DNA of 37,873 nt from NCBI RefSeq assembly GCF_000003815.2, contig NC_049985.1:18070988-18108860 (forward strand), given 5' to 3'. The notes under the pieces were generated by a model, which was given only the letters and a program-made list of their open reading frames with translations, was not told the origin of the DNA and did no database searches. Both the position numbers and the translations under genes were made by a program. The DNA comes from Branchiostoma floridae. Lineage: Eukaryota > Chordata > Leptocardii > Amphioxiformes > Branchiostomatidae. Each line of letters opens with the position of its first letter. The first letter of the stretch is position 1. Positions 19,673-28,379 of this stretch are shown one piece after another.

Positions 19673-19755
19673 CGTCACAACTTTCTTAAGTTAATACTAC
19701 AATCGTTCTAAAGTTATATGATTAACCATGCATAAGTTAGTCGTAAACATCCATC

Positions 19756-20292
19756 TCAAGTTCGATCAAAGTCTTCTAAGGTTCTAGCTATCTGTCGCAT
19801 GACTAGATCAATGTCGACCACAGGAACATCTATATCAAAATGATGCTCTATAAACTGTGCTACGGATACATCGTTCAGGTCTAAGTTACTGCTAAACATG
19901 TCGATTATGTTACTCATTGGAATATTTCGANNNNNNNNNNNNNNNNNNNNNNNNNNNNNNNNNNNNNNNNNNNNNNNNNNNNNNNNNNNNNNNNNNNNNN
20001 NNNNNNNNNNNNNNNNNNNNNNNNNNNNNNNNNNNNNNNNNNNNNNNNNNNNNNNNNNNNNNNNNNNNNNNNNNNNNNNNNNNNNNNNNNAGAATTCGCC
20101 TCGCCCTTCCCCGTCGAAATAGATGGCCAGCCAATGCTGGCCGGGTTTATTACTAGGGTCCGTATTCACGACGTAAGCGCTTGGGTAGACCGGTACACGC
20201 CTCGGAAGCCGATCTGAAGCAAAGACTCCACGGAGGTGAGGTGCTGTGTTCTTGTCGCTCCGTAAGACGGCGTAGATCTGCCTGGTGTCCAT
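19756..20292 (-). CDS. Adenain-like maturation protease, interrupted by a gap
   Basis: ATG at 20292 lies two bases after the capsid stop. The N-terminal 67 residues include DTRQIYAVLRSDK and KPGQHWLAIYFD. The HW-(L/V)A-x-Y motif carries the catalytic histidine of the adenovirus-type cysteine protease family (C5, Ulp1 fold). The 160 N at 19931-20090 hide the acid and cysteine residues, so activity cannot be judged, and the real gap length is unknown. The visible C-terminal 58 residues are acidic and helical. In this virus group the enzyme cleaves capsid precursors during maturation. Confidence 0.8.
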   Translation of the reverse strand: MDTRQIYAVLRSDKNTAPHLRGVFASDRLPRRVPVYPSAYVVNTDPSNKPGQHWLAIYFDGEGRGEFXXXXXXXXXXXXXXXXXXXXXXXXXXXXXXXXXXXXXXXXXXXXXXXXXXXXXXRNIPMSNIIDMFSSNLDLNDVSVAQFIEHHFDIDVPVVDIDLVMRQIARTLEDFDRT

Positions 20293-20294
20293 CT

Positions 20295-21354
20295 CTAGTT
20301 GCTGTAGTCAAAGCTGACGTTTCTCTGCCTGTCAATCTCCAGGAGATTGTCGAATTCAGCGAGGACCACCGCCACCACTGTCTGATCCAAAGCCTGTGCA
20401 AAGTGCAGCTCCAGGCGAAGGTTTCCCTGTCTGATTATGTTAAAATGATCCCCACCGAGGCCGCAGAGGTCAGGACTGAGGTCATAGCACCACACCGTGA
20501 AGCCCTGGCTATAGTCACTTCTCGCGATCTGGTTCCCACAGTCTTGTCCTTGTTTGCCTGTTGGTCCGAACAAGTTCATGTAGGATCTGATGTACTGTCC
20601 CTCGGCAAAGTTGGGTGTCAGCGCTTTGTGAGGCACCTCCTGCCCATTGACACAGAGACTGATGTAGTTCAAGTTAAAGTGCTGGAAGTTGAAGGGGTTG
20701 GTACCAAAAGACCCCTGGAAGGCTGCGTTGTCCACCAGAGCAATCGCCACGCGTTTGGGGACCTGTCCCAGGAACAGATTGTCGCTCGACACTGAATGGT
20801 TACCACGCGGAATTGTGAACGGTTTTAATTGAACCCTCCTAAGAGGATACTTGACCGTCTGCTTGTTGAGTTGACTTTCGATGGACAGCTGATAGGTGGG
20901 TAACAGGTTGACTTTTCTCAGAAAGACGGCAGCCTCACTGATGACAACTTTGAACTGATCTCCTGGTGACATCAGACAGAATTGATGTTTCGATCGATGC
21001 AGCTTGATTTTAACGTCGACTTTGCTGAGCAAATAGCGGTCTTGATGGAACAGATCGACGTGTAGCGGTCCTATGAGGTCCACTTCGTGACTGTTACGGG
21101 TCAGGTTGGCACGCTTCACCAATCCTTCGTTTGCTACTGCGCCTTCATCTGTTGGGTACGGGTCGACCAAGTGGAGTCGTCCAGGCGTGTCTTGATAGAA
21201 AAGTTCAGAGGTCAGCTGTGTTTGCTTTGCTTCAGAACCATAGTTCAACAGCGTCTCCAGGTAAGCACGATATGGGTAGCAATTAGTGGAATCCGTTATG
21301 TCCTTGCCAGCGACCGTAACCGTGCCAGGACAGCAGATGACGCGTCCGCTCCGC
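20295..21354 (-). CDS. Major capsid protein, double-jelly-roll type, N-terminus in a gap
   Basis: The frame is open from the gap edge at 21354 to TAG at 20297-20295, about 353 codons. Near its visible start is CYPYRAYLETLLNYG, the conserved patch of Polinton, adintovirus and other NCLDV-type major capsid proteins. Later come the hydrophobic strands of the jelly rolls (KRVAIALVDNAAFQGSFGTN; FNFQHFNLNYISLCVNG) and, towards the C-terminus, RSDYSQGFTVWCYDLSPDL and GNLRLELHFAQAL, typical of the second jelly roll. No frame break is seen in the visible part. The protein would form the trimeric hexon-like capsomers. The N-terminal residues are in the 21355-21670 gap. Minus-strand starts such as TTG 21248 are internal. 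Confidence 0.88.
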
Positions 21355-21670
21355 NNNNNNNNNNNNNNNNNNNNNNNNNNNNNNNNNNNNNNNNNNNNNN
21401 NNNNNNNNNNNNNNNNNNNNNNNNNNNNNNNNNNNNNNNNNNNNNNNNNNNNNNNNNNNNNNNNNNNNNNNNNNNNNNNNNNNNNNNNNNNNNNNNNNNN
21501 NNNNNNNNNNNNNNNNNNNNNNNNNNNNNNNNNNNNNNNNNNNNNNNNNNNNNNNNNNNNNNNNNNNNNNNNNNNNNNNNNNNNNNNNNNNNNNNNNNNN
21601 NNNNNNNNNNNNNNNNNNNNNNNNNNNNNNNNNNNNNNNNNNNNNNNNNNNNNNNNNNNNNNNNNNNNNN
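21355..21670. other. Assembly gap at the capsid gene start
   Basis: 316 N. It hides the capsid N-terminus and perhaps the right boundary of the virus-like element. Confidence 0.99.
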
Positions 21671-22050
21671 TTCATCCATCCATCCATCCATCCATCCATC
21701 CATCCATCCATTCATTCATCCATCCATCCATCCATTCATTCATTCGTTCATTCGTTCATCCATTCATCCATTCATTCATTCGTTCATCCATCCATCCATC
21801 CATCCATTCATTCATCCATCCATCCATCCATCCATCCATCCATCCATTCATTCATCCATCCATCCATCCATTCATTCATTCGTTCATTCGTTCATCCATT
21901 CATCCATTCATTCATTCGTTCATCCATCCATCCATCCATCCATTCATTCATCCATCCATCCAGTCATCCATCCATCCATCCAGTCATCCATCCATCCATC
22001 CATCCATTCATTCATTCATTCATTCATTCATTCATTCATTCATTCATTCA
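21671..22050. repeat. (ATCC/ATTC)n tetranucleotide microsatellite
   Basis: Almost 380 bp of CATCCATC/CATTCATT with occasional CGTTC units in a repeated higher-order pattern. Long Ser-Ile-His-Pro frames here are artefacts. Confidence 0.97.
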
Positions 22051-22279
22051 AAAATATTTGTCATTGATACCATCTTAAAACATTTAGAGATCGTTCAAAA
22101 CCCTTGAGGAACATTAGACACTAAAGGAGATACCGTTGTGACACCTGTCTCTGAGAAGTCTCCTTTTCGCTGATAAAAGAATCATCAAGAGATGATACCT
22201 GATTCACCTTGCGACACTGACGCTGTCACCTCACCATGTTCCAATTAAAACAGTAACAGACCCGCTTGTCTTCTCTCAG

Positions 22280-22380
22280 ATTACCCATAATCCAAGGCGG
22301 CTCCTCCGCGTTCGTGGCCTCCATCCTGGCCATCATGTCGTTGGACAAATGGCGGTGTCCTTCCGGCCTGGGGAATAACG
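22280..22380 (+). CDS. SLC23-family transporter, exon 1 of those visible
   Basis: The exon follows CTCTCAG and reads LPIIQGGSSAFVASILAIMS and then LDKWRCPS, ending AACG|GTACTC in phase 1. RLPIIQGG-FAF is the hallmark of SLC23 sodium/ascorbate or nucleobase transporters (NAT/NCS2 family), in a transmembrane helix of the substrate domain. Earlier exons are not seen between 22050 and 22280. They must lie left of the virus-like element, in the gap, or be lost. Confidence 0.85.
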
Positions 22381-22395
22381 GTACTCATGCAGGCT

Positions 22396-22483
22396 TGTTT
22401 GTTTGTTTGTTTGTTTGTTTGTTTGTTCCGCTGGACAAGTGGCGCTGTCCGTCCGGACTGGAAGGGACTAACGGTACTTAAAA
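22396..22483 (+). repeat. (TTTG)n and a copy of the preceding SLC23 exon end
   Basis: A run of (TTTG)n is followed by CTGGACAAGTGGCGCTGTCC and a second AACGGTACTT donor, copying the last ~45 bp of exon 22280-22380 with its splice site. Confidence 0.8.
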
Positions 22484-22909
22484 CATTTCCTAGAGTCCTG
22501 TCTTATATTGTGTACTGATTGTCTACACGTCTGTTTGGTCAGTTTTAGCTCACCATGATCCTTTTGATTAGTGTCAGATCTCACCTGAAGTCGTAAACTG
22601 GTTCTTTGAAACGTCACTGAAAATAGGACATCCGGGATGTAAGATATACAGTGCAAAAGTTTCTCGATGCGAGCAACCGGATATGTTTGATAACGGTCAG
22701 ACGTTTCAGATCTACTATCTCTCGTCATTCATATACTGGACACTAACTGCCTATTATCTGGTCCTTTGAAAGTGCAGAATTGTTGTAGCTTTTTTTCTAC
22801 TTCCTCGACTGTGGGCACTACAATGTAATACATTACATGTACATGTAATAATTGCTCATGTCTAAATGCCTGATTTTGCAACATGATGTTTCTAACTTCT
22901 TCTTGCCAG

Positions 22910-22983
22910 GAGCCATGAACGTCACTCAGTCTCCACTGGGGAACATCAGCACATCGGAGGCCTGGCAGACACGACTCAGAGAG
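22910..22983 (+). CDS. SLC23-family transporter, second visible exon
   Basis: The exon follows TTGCCAG, completes the phase-1 codon and reads AMNVTQSPLGNISTSEAWQ and then TRLREV at its edge. WQTRLRE is the conserved loop before the next SLC23 helix. NVT and NIS are possible N-glycosylation sites in an outer loop. It ends phase 0 at GAG|GTCTGT, a weak donor. The donor is repeated twice downstream. Confidence 0.75.
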
Positions 22984-23115
22984 GTCTGTTTGTTTGTTTG
23001 TTTGTTTGTTTGTTTGTTTGTTTGTGTTAGCCTGGCAGACACGGATCAGAGAGGTCTGTTTGTTTGTTTGTTTGTGTTAGCCTGGCAGACACGGCTCCGG
23101 GAGGTTTGCTTGTTT
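22963..23115 (+). repeat. Three copies of the WQTRLRE exon end with (TTTG)n
   Basis: GCCTGGCAGACACGACTCAG followed by AGAGGTCTGTTTG is repeated at about 23030 and 23085, each copy followed by a (TTTG)n run. The first copy is the real exon end. Confidence 0.85.
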
Positions 23116-23311
23116 GAACTTTTGTTCATTCATGAAAAATCAAATTGGTCTGCGGGCCGCTTTCCATTGAGGTCATGATAAAGGAGGTTGATGAGAGCCA
23201 GACAAAAACATATCGTAATAGTATAAAGTACATGATAATATAATAAACTTTATAACAGATCGCAAACCATCACAAGCAGGGGAAAACAATATGTAGTAAT
23301 ATGCCTCTCTC

Positions 23312-24018
23312 CCCAGCTACAGGGCTGTCTGATGGCGGCGTCTGTGCTGGAGATACTGCAGTAGTAGCGGCTGTAGTAGCGGCTGTAGTAGCGGCTGTAG
23401 TAGCGGCTGTAGTAGCGGCTGTAGTAGTGGCTGTAGTAGTGGCTGTAGTAGCAACTGTAGTAATGGTAGTAACATGCGCCCCTCTTCCACAGCTGCAGGG
23501 AGGGCTAATTGCGGCGGCCGTGCATTAGATCCCCTTGTAGTAGCAGTAGTTATGGTAATAACTTACCCTCCGTGCTGGAGATACTGCCGTAGTAGCTGTA
23601 GTAATGGTAGTAACTTACCCTCCGTGCTGGAGATACTGCTGTAGTAGCTGTAGTAATGGTAGTAACTTACCCTTCCAGCTGCAGGGTGGTCTGGTGGTTG
23701 CATCCGTGCTGTAAATCGTTCTGCAGTAGCAACTGTAGTAGGCTATAGTAATTGTAGTACATGTAATTTGTCATTCCAGTTGCAGGGCGGACTGATGGCA
23801 GCGTTCGTGCTGGAGATGCCGCTGTAGTAGCTTCTACTGCTACTTCTTCCGCTGTAGTAGCAGCAGTATTAATGGTAGTAATAATAACTTTCCCTCTACA
23901 GCTACAGGGTGGCCTAATGGTTGCGTCCGTGCTGGAGATACTACTGTTGTAGTAGTTAGTAGTAGCAGTAGTAATTAGTAATAATAGCAGATATAGTAAC
24001 ACGCCCCCCTCCCCACAG
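23312..24018 (+). repeat. Decoy copies of the next SLC23 exon start in (GTA)n DNA
   Basis: At least five truncated copies of the acceptor plus first 40 or so bases of exon 24019-24200 lie at about 23316, 23492, 23677, 23775 and 23900. Shorter CGTGCTGGAGATACTG pieces lie near 23570 and 23625. Each copy reads L-QG-LM-A-V for 11-16 codons and then hits a stop, mostly within the attached (GTAGTA)n. Confidence 0.85.
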
Positions 24019-24200
24019 TTGCAGGGAGGCCTGATGGTTGCGTCCGTGCTGGAGATCCTGCTGGGGTTCAGCGGAGTGATCGGGTTCCTGCTGCGGTACA
24101 TCGGTCCCCTGTCAATCACCCCGACCATCTCACTCATCGGCCTCTCCCTCATCCCCGTCACCGCAAACTTCGCCTCCAAGCAGTGGGGAGTCGCCGCCAT
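24019..24200 (+). CDS. SLC23-family transporter, third visible exon
   Basis: The exon follows CCCCACAG and reads LQGGLMVASVLEILLGFSGV, IGFLLRYIGPLSITPTISL and then IPVTANFASKQWG. It covers two transmembrane helices with the family-typical FLLRYIGPL-I-PTISLIGLSL. It ends in phase 2 at CCAT|GTAAGC. This is the genuine copy: it alone continues past the point where the decoys stop. Confidence 0.88.
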
Positions 24201-24214
24201 GTAAGCAGAGCGTG

Positions 24215-24540
24215 TTACTTTAGTAGTAGTAATAGTATTTAGTAGTGTCAGCAGAAGACTGGTTTATCAGTATCATCGTCAATGCTAACTTCGCCTCCAA
24301 ACAGTGGGGAGTCGCCGTCATGTAAGCAGGGCGAGTTAATGGCAGTAGTAGAAGTAGTAGCAGTGGTAGAAGTGAGTAGTAGTAGTGGTGAGTAGTAACA
24401 GTAGTAGCAGTAGTAGTAGCAGTATACGCAGCAGTAATAGAAATAGTAGCAGTAGCAGTAGTAGTAGTAGTAATAGTAGTGTAAATACTAACAATATTAT
24501 CATTATCATCATTATTATTATCATCATTATTAGTAGTAAT
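24215..24540. repeat. (GTA)n-rich intron with a copy of the exon 3 end
   Basis: AACTTCGCCTCCAAACAGTG and the following GTCATGTAAGCAGG (24284-24331) copy the last ~45 bp of exon 24019-24200 with its donor. The rest is imperfect (GTA/GCA)n and (ATT)n. Poly-Ser, poly-Thr and poly-Leu frames are artefacts. Confidence 0.85.
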
Positions 24541-24638
24541 TTTCATAGTCGTGCGTACCAGTCTTTATGCTCTGTTGCCGTTCTGTATAAGTTTATCCAG
24601 ATGAAAGCGTTTTTTTAAATATCCTTTTCCTCCTCCAG

Positions 24639-24759
24639 GACGATGGTCCTGATGCTGCTCTTCTCGCAGTACCTCCAGCGCTACAACCTCCCCTTCCCGG
24701 CATTCAGCAGGAAGAGGCGGTGTCACGTGGTGTGGCTCCCCATCTTCAAGCTCTTCCCG
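24639..24759 (+). CDS. SLC23-family transporter, fourth visible exon
   Basis: The exon follows CTCCTCCAG, completes the split Met codon and reads TMVLMLLFSQYLQRYNLPFP and then CHVVWLPIFKLFP, ending phase 0 at CCCG|GTAAAA. FSQYL-x4-PxP and the I-KLFPV end are conserved SLC23 features. Confidence 0.85.
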
Positions 24760-24862
24760 GTAAAAATCATGTATTGGAGACGGATTTGAGAATCTCCATG
24801 ATATTTTCTTAATCCTCTTTCGGAGTGGTAAAAACTAGTACCGGGTAGTGTAAGACTTAAAT

Positions 24863-24940
24863 CACATTCCCAAACCGGGGCCCGGCCGGGCTGTTTGTGA
24901 CGTCACATTCCCAAACCGGGGCCCGGCCGGGCTGTTTGTG
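24863..24940. repeat. Tandem 38-bp GC-rich duplication
   Basis: CACATTCCCAAACCGGGGCC and the following CGGCCGGGCTGTTTGTG occur twice in a row. Confidence 0.85.
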
Positions 24941-25049
24941 GAAACGAAAAATAGAAATATATATTCGCAAAGATGATTGATGTCCACGATATGATTACGT
25001 CTTGTGTAGTTTGCGTGACACATAATTGTCTAGTTGTGGCCCATTTTTC

Positions 25050-25594
25050 ACATTTTTGCCCAGGTCCAGCTGGCCGTCCTGACGTCCTGGGCCGTGTGAC
25101 ATTTGACCTCAATACAACATAATTGCCCAGTTGAGGCCTTGAAGATTCTCATTTTCCACCGTTTGAACCCCTAGGTACTACTGGCCATCCTGAAGTCCTG
25201 GGCCGTGAGACATTTGACCTCAATACAACATAATTGTCCAGTTGTCGCCATGAAGTTCCCCATTTCCTCCCAGGTCCTGCTGTCCATCCTGACGTCCTGG
25301 GCCGTGTGACATTTGACCTCAATACAACATAATTGCCCAGTTGAGGCCTTGAAGATTCTCATTTTCCACCATTTGAACCCCTAGGTACTACTGGCCATCC
25401 TGAAGTCCTGGGCCGTGAGACATTTGACCTCAATACAACATAATTGTCCAGTTGTCGCCATGAAGTTCCCCATTTCCTCCCAGGTCCTGCTGTCCATCCT
25501 GACGTCCTGGGCCGTGTGACATTTGACCTCAATACAACATAATTGTCCAGTTTAGGCCTTGAAGATTCTCATTTTCCACCGTTTGAACCCCCAG
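25050..25594 (+). repeat. Alternating 111/99-bp array of SLC23 exon-start decoys
   Basis: Acceptor-like sites followed by the first ~35 bp of exon 25595-25751 occur at 25064, 25175, 25274, 25385 and 25484, with the real exon at 25595. Spacings alternate 111 and 99 bp, so the higher-order unit is 210 bp. The CAG-type copies read V-L-L-S-I-L-T-S-W-A-V and then TGA, so use of a decoy would end the protein. Confidence 0.88.
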
Positions 25595-25751
25595 GTTCTG
25601 CTGGCCATCCTGACGTCCTGGGCCGTGTGCGCCATCCTGACGGTGACGGGCGCGTTCCCCTCCGAACCCGGCCGGCAGGGCTACCTGGCCCGGACCGACC
25701 TCCGGAACACCGTGCTGCAAACTGCGCCCTGGTTCCGCTTTCCCTACCCAG
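25595..25751 (+). CDS. SLC23-family transporter, fifth visible exon
   Basis: The exon follows CCCCCAG and reads VLLAILTSWAVCAILTVTGA, then GRQGYLARTDLRNTVLQTAP and WFRFPYP, ending CCAG|GTACGT in phase 1. PWFRFPYP is a strongly conserved SLC23 segment before the next helix and the QNxGxxxxT signature. Those later exons are not found to the right, so the gene is incomplete in this window. Confidence 0.88.
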
Positions 25752-25754
25752 GTA

Positions 25755-25808
25755 CGTCTGTCTGTCTGTCTGTATTTCTGTCTGTCTGTCTGTCTGTCTG
25801 TCTGTGTG
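25755..25808. repeat. (TCTG)n microsatellite at the SLC23 donor
   Basis: A TCTG run directly after the donor of the fifth visible exon. Confidence 0.9.
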
Positions 25809-25832
25809 TATATGTTTGCGTGTTTGGCGATC

Positions 25833-26178
25833 CCACCCAGCAAGACTACCTGGCCCGAACAAACTTCGGGAACACCTTGGTATGATATTTTTTTCCCAGA
25901 TGGCTCGCAAGAAAAAGGGACGCCGATATGTACCGCTTCAGAACCTTTATTTCTACTTCCATTTCTTCTTCTTCTTCTTGATGAGCTCCTCTGTCTCGGA
26001 CGACGACCCGTCCTCATCGCTACTCTTGCCCTTCCCTTCTCATCATCCCTGCTCCGGTCCCCTCCTCCCCTTTTCTCCGCATCCGCCGCGCTCGTCTGCA
26101 GGGCAAAGGTCACTATAAGCCTTCTCACCGATCCAGATGCGCATGGACAGGTCAAAGGTCAGGGGTCATGAGGCATAA
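25833..26178 (+). repeat. Segmental duplicate A (partner 33941-34345)
   Basis: CGATCCCACCCAGCAAGACT, CGCCGATATGTACCGCTTCAG and CCAGATGCGCATGGACAGGT blocks match 33941-34345 in order. It begins with a short fragment related to the SLC23 YLARTDLRNT segment (YLARTNFGNT), which then hits a stop. The copy continues after the inserted MITE (26653-26811). Confidence 0.8.
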
Positions 26179-26652
26179 GGTAGCAGAACACATTTTTGGG
26201 CCTATGGGGATTTCTATAGTTATGGATCACAAGGTGACTGACATCGACGCTGATAAAACCACAGTAGGGTGCAGTTTTCAAGCACGACAAACTAATATGT
26301 TGAAGTCGAGGGTATAACCTACCAAAATAATCGAAAACCAGAAAAAGTTGTCGTTTTGAAATTTTTCAAAGACCTCTTTAAAATGGGGTCATGCGGGGCC
26401 ATGCGGAACTGTAGCCGACTCACCCAGGCAGTCAGCCGTCGCGCGCATTGATACGGGGAATGGGCAAACATCATGATCTTATACATACCATCTAAAAGTC
26501 GACTTATCATACTACCATATAACAAATTTTATGCCCCGCTGTTTTTTTACGTTACGGTGTTTACAGGCGCTTACAGATTTCGGCCGCACTACTTTTTTTA
26601 CCCCTACTTCATAGACTACGGGGGTCGCGGATAAATACTGTGGGCTGCTGCC
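26179..26652. mobile_element. MITE 1 (TTAA-flanked)
   Basis: Terminal inverted repeats GGTAGCAGAACACA and, reversed, TGTGGGCTGCTGCC. The flanks are ATAA (26175-26178) and TTAA (26653-26656). The paralogous stretch near 34346 lacks the element and has one ATAA, that is, an empty site. 474 bp, no coding capacity. Related to MITE 2. Confidence 0.8.
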
Positions 26653-27007
26653 TTAAGCAAAACACGTGCGGATATTGTTATGCAGAATGATAAGTGGAAT
26701 GCATGGTCGAGACAAGAACTGTTTACAAGTCAGGGGCCGTAACCTTCGACCTGTGCGTGCGCTGCTTCATACGTGAAAAGGCGTGTCAAAATCTGCATGA
26801 AAAAGATCACTTAAAACATGCAAATTCAGAGACGGTGTCATAATTATATACGTGTATGTGAACATACCAGGTCATCACATCCCATCCCTCTCAGTAACTC
26901 GAGATGTTCATGTTTCCTAAAAAGTCCGATTGAAACATTTGCTAAACAGCAGAAGACGCCACCTCGAGGCTCTACGATGCCGCCATATTGGTTTCTGATG
27001 GTGTTAA
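26653..27007. other. Rest of duplicate A and unique sequence
   Basis: 26657-26811 matches 34350-34545 (CTGTTTACAAGTCAGGGGCC, GTAACCTTCGACCTGTGCGT). No gene is seen up to MITE 2. Confidence 0.65.
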
Positions 27008-27479
27008 GGTAGCAGAACACAGTTTTCGGCCTATGGGGATTTCTATAGTTAAGGGCCTCAAGGTGACCGGCTTCGACGCATTAAAACATATAGTAGGGTG
27101 CACTTTTGGAATACCAAAATCGGATATGTTTGAGTTGAAGGTACAAGCCACAAAATATTTTTAAAAAAATCCTATCGGCGTATCGTCTTCTCACGCCCTC
27201 TTTGAAATGCCCCTCTGCGGAGGTCACAGAACTGCAGCCGTCTCACGCTAGAAAGGCAGTTGCGTAATGGGGTGCATTTATACACGAAATAGAAAACTTT
27301 CACAATCCAAACCATACAGTCTCAGAGTTGACACCTTCCGTGACCACGTAGCACTGGTTATATCTGGCTGCCCCTCAAATAAGGCTTTTTACCTCTCCTT
27401 CAACACGTTTATCCGTACTATTTTATGTACCCGCGTCATAAACCGCGGAGTTCGCCCATTAATACTGTGTTCTGCTACC
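27008..27479. mobile_element. MITE 2 (same family as MITE 1)
   Basis: Left end GGTAGCAGAACACAGTTTTC and right end GTGTTCTGCTACC are inverted repeats, with flanks TTAA (27004-27007) and TTGA. The first ~150 bp align with MITE 1 (CCTATGGGGATTTCTATAGT shared). 472 bp, no gene. Confidence 0.8.
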
Positions 27480-27721
27480 TTGACTTGTAGTCTGGATACC
27501 ATCCGGGTAGTAGTTCACTCCTAGAAGCGACTGTTTAAAGTATATAATGAATGTCATAGCGAGAGACGACTGCTTTAACGCCGGAGCGAACTGCTTTCCG
27601 GGTGACGCCCAGGCTAGTCAGGTTGCGGACAAACCCCGTCCAATAAGGTGTAAACCTAGGACAAAAATGGGACAAAATCTTGAGGTTTTTTTGTACGAAA
27701 TCTGAAAGTAAAATCCTTTAA

Positions 27722-28077
27722 AGGTAACCTAAGCAATATCACATTGTTAAAAGTGGAAATATTCTGAATAAGGCAGTCTGTATAATATTGACATCTTATG
27801 CACCATTTTAGCACATTTACATCATTATTTCATAAATCGAGCCGTTAAAAATAGCGCGGAAATGAGTTGCACAAGGATTCCAGATCAAGTCCTTATTTTC
27901 GAGGGGTACAATAATAAGGAATATTCTCGTGCGACTTGTCTCTGGGCTGTTTTAACCGCTCAAAGTATCAAATTATGATGTAAATGTGAGAATACAATGC
28001 AGTAGATGTCAATATGATGCAGATTGCCTTATTCAGAATATTTCCACTTTGACGCTGTAATATTGCTTAGGTTGCCT
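27722..28077. mobile_element. MITE 3 (TTAA target duplication)
   Basis: 356 bp with inverted repeats of about 80 bp: AGGTAACCTAAGCAATATCA at the left and its near reverse complement at the right. The flanks are identical TTAA at 27718-27721 and 28078-28081. No coding capacity. It lies just past the stop of Ig gene 1. Confidence 0.85.
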
Positions 28078-28133
28078 TTAATTTTTCCAAGAAAAGGCCT
28101 TGCTTTTACACGACTTGATTGAGCTAGAACGTA

Positions 28134-28295
28134 CTATTTTCCCGTGCACACGTGGCAGATGATGTAGCCCCACCCAAGGGTGACGATGATGCAGCTCGCG
28201 GCAGACGCAATAAACATGTTCCGAGTGCTCCCTAGCGTTCCTTTCACCTGCAGCATCGACTCGACCGCCACGTTCCCTCCGACACTTAGCACCAC
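28134..28295 (-). CDS. Single-Ig membrane protein 1, exon 3 (membrane anchor)
   Basis: The exon follows CCCCCACAG in phase 0 and reads VVLSVGGNVAVESMLQVKG, then MFIASAASCIIVTLGWGYII and CHVCTGK before TAG (28136-28134). It supplies the end of the Ig domain, a short stalk, one transmembrane helix and a tail of about seven residues. With so short a tail the protein cannot signal by itself unless it pairs with an adaptor; the helix has no charged residue to suggest one. Confidence 0.75.
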   Translation of the reverse strand: MVLSVGGNVAVESMLQVKGTLGSTRNMFIASAASCIIVTLGWGYIICHVCTGK

Positions 28296-28379
28296 CTGTG
28301 GGGGGATGGGGGGGGGGGTTGTGATCTCCGTCTATCACACTGAATTGTGCCTTTGTGCGAGAGAGATTGAGACAGAAAT

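Noticed and set aside
21087-22107. Frames made of Ser-Ile-His-Pro repeats
   Set aside because: Tetranucleotide microsatellite joined across N to antisense capsid sequence.
23301-24546. Poly-Val, poly-Ser, poly-Thr and poly-Leu frames
   Set aside because: Triplet (GTA/GCA/ATT) microsatellites and decoy exon pieces.
25529-26171. Overlapping frames of 110-208 residues around the fifth SLC23 exon and duplicate A
   Set aside because: Only the SLC23 exon 25595-25751 has family motifs and splice sites. The rest are shadows of it, of the TCTG repeat and of the degenerate duplicate.
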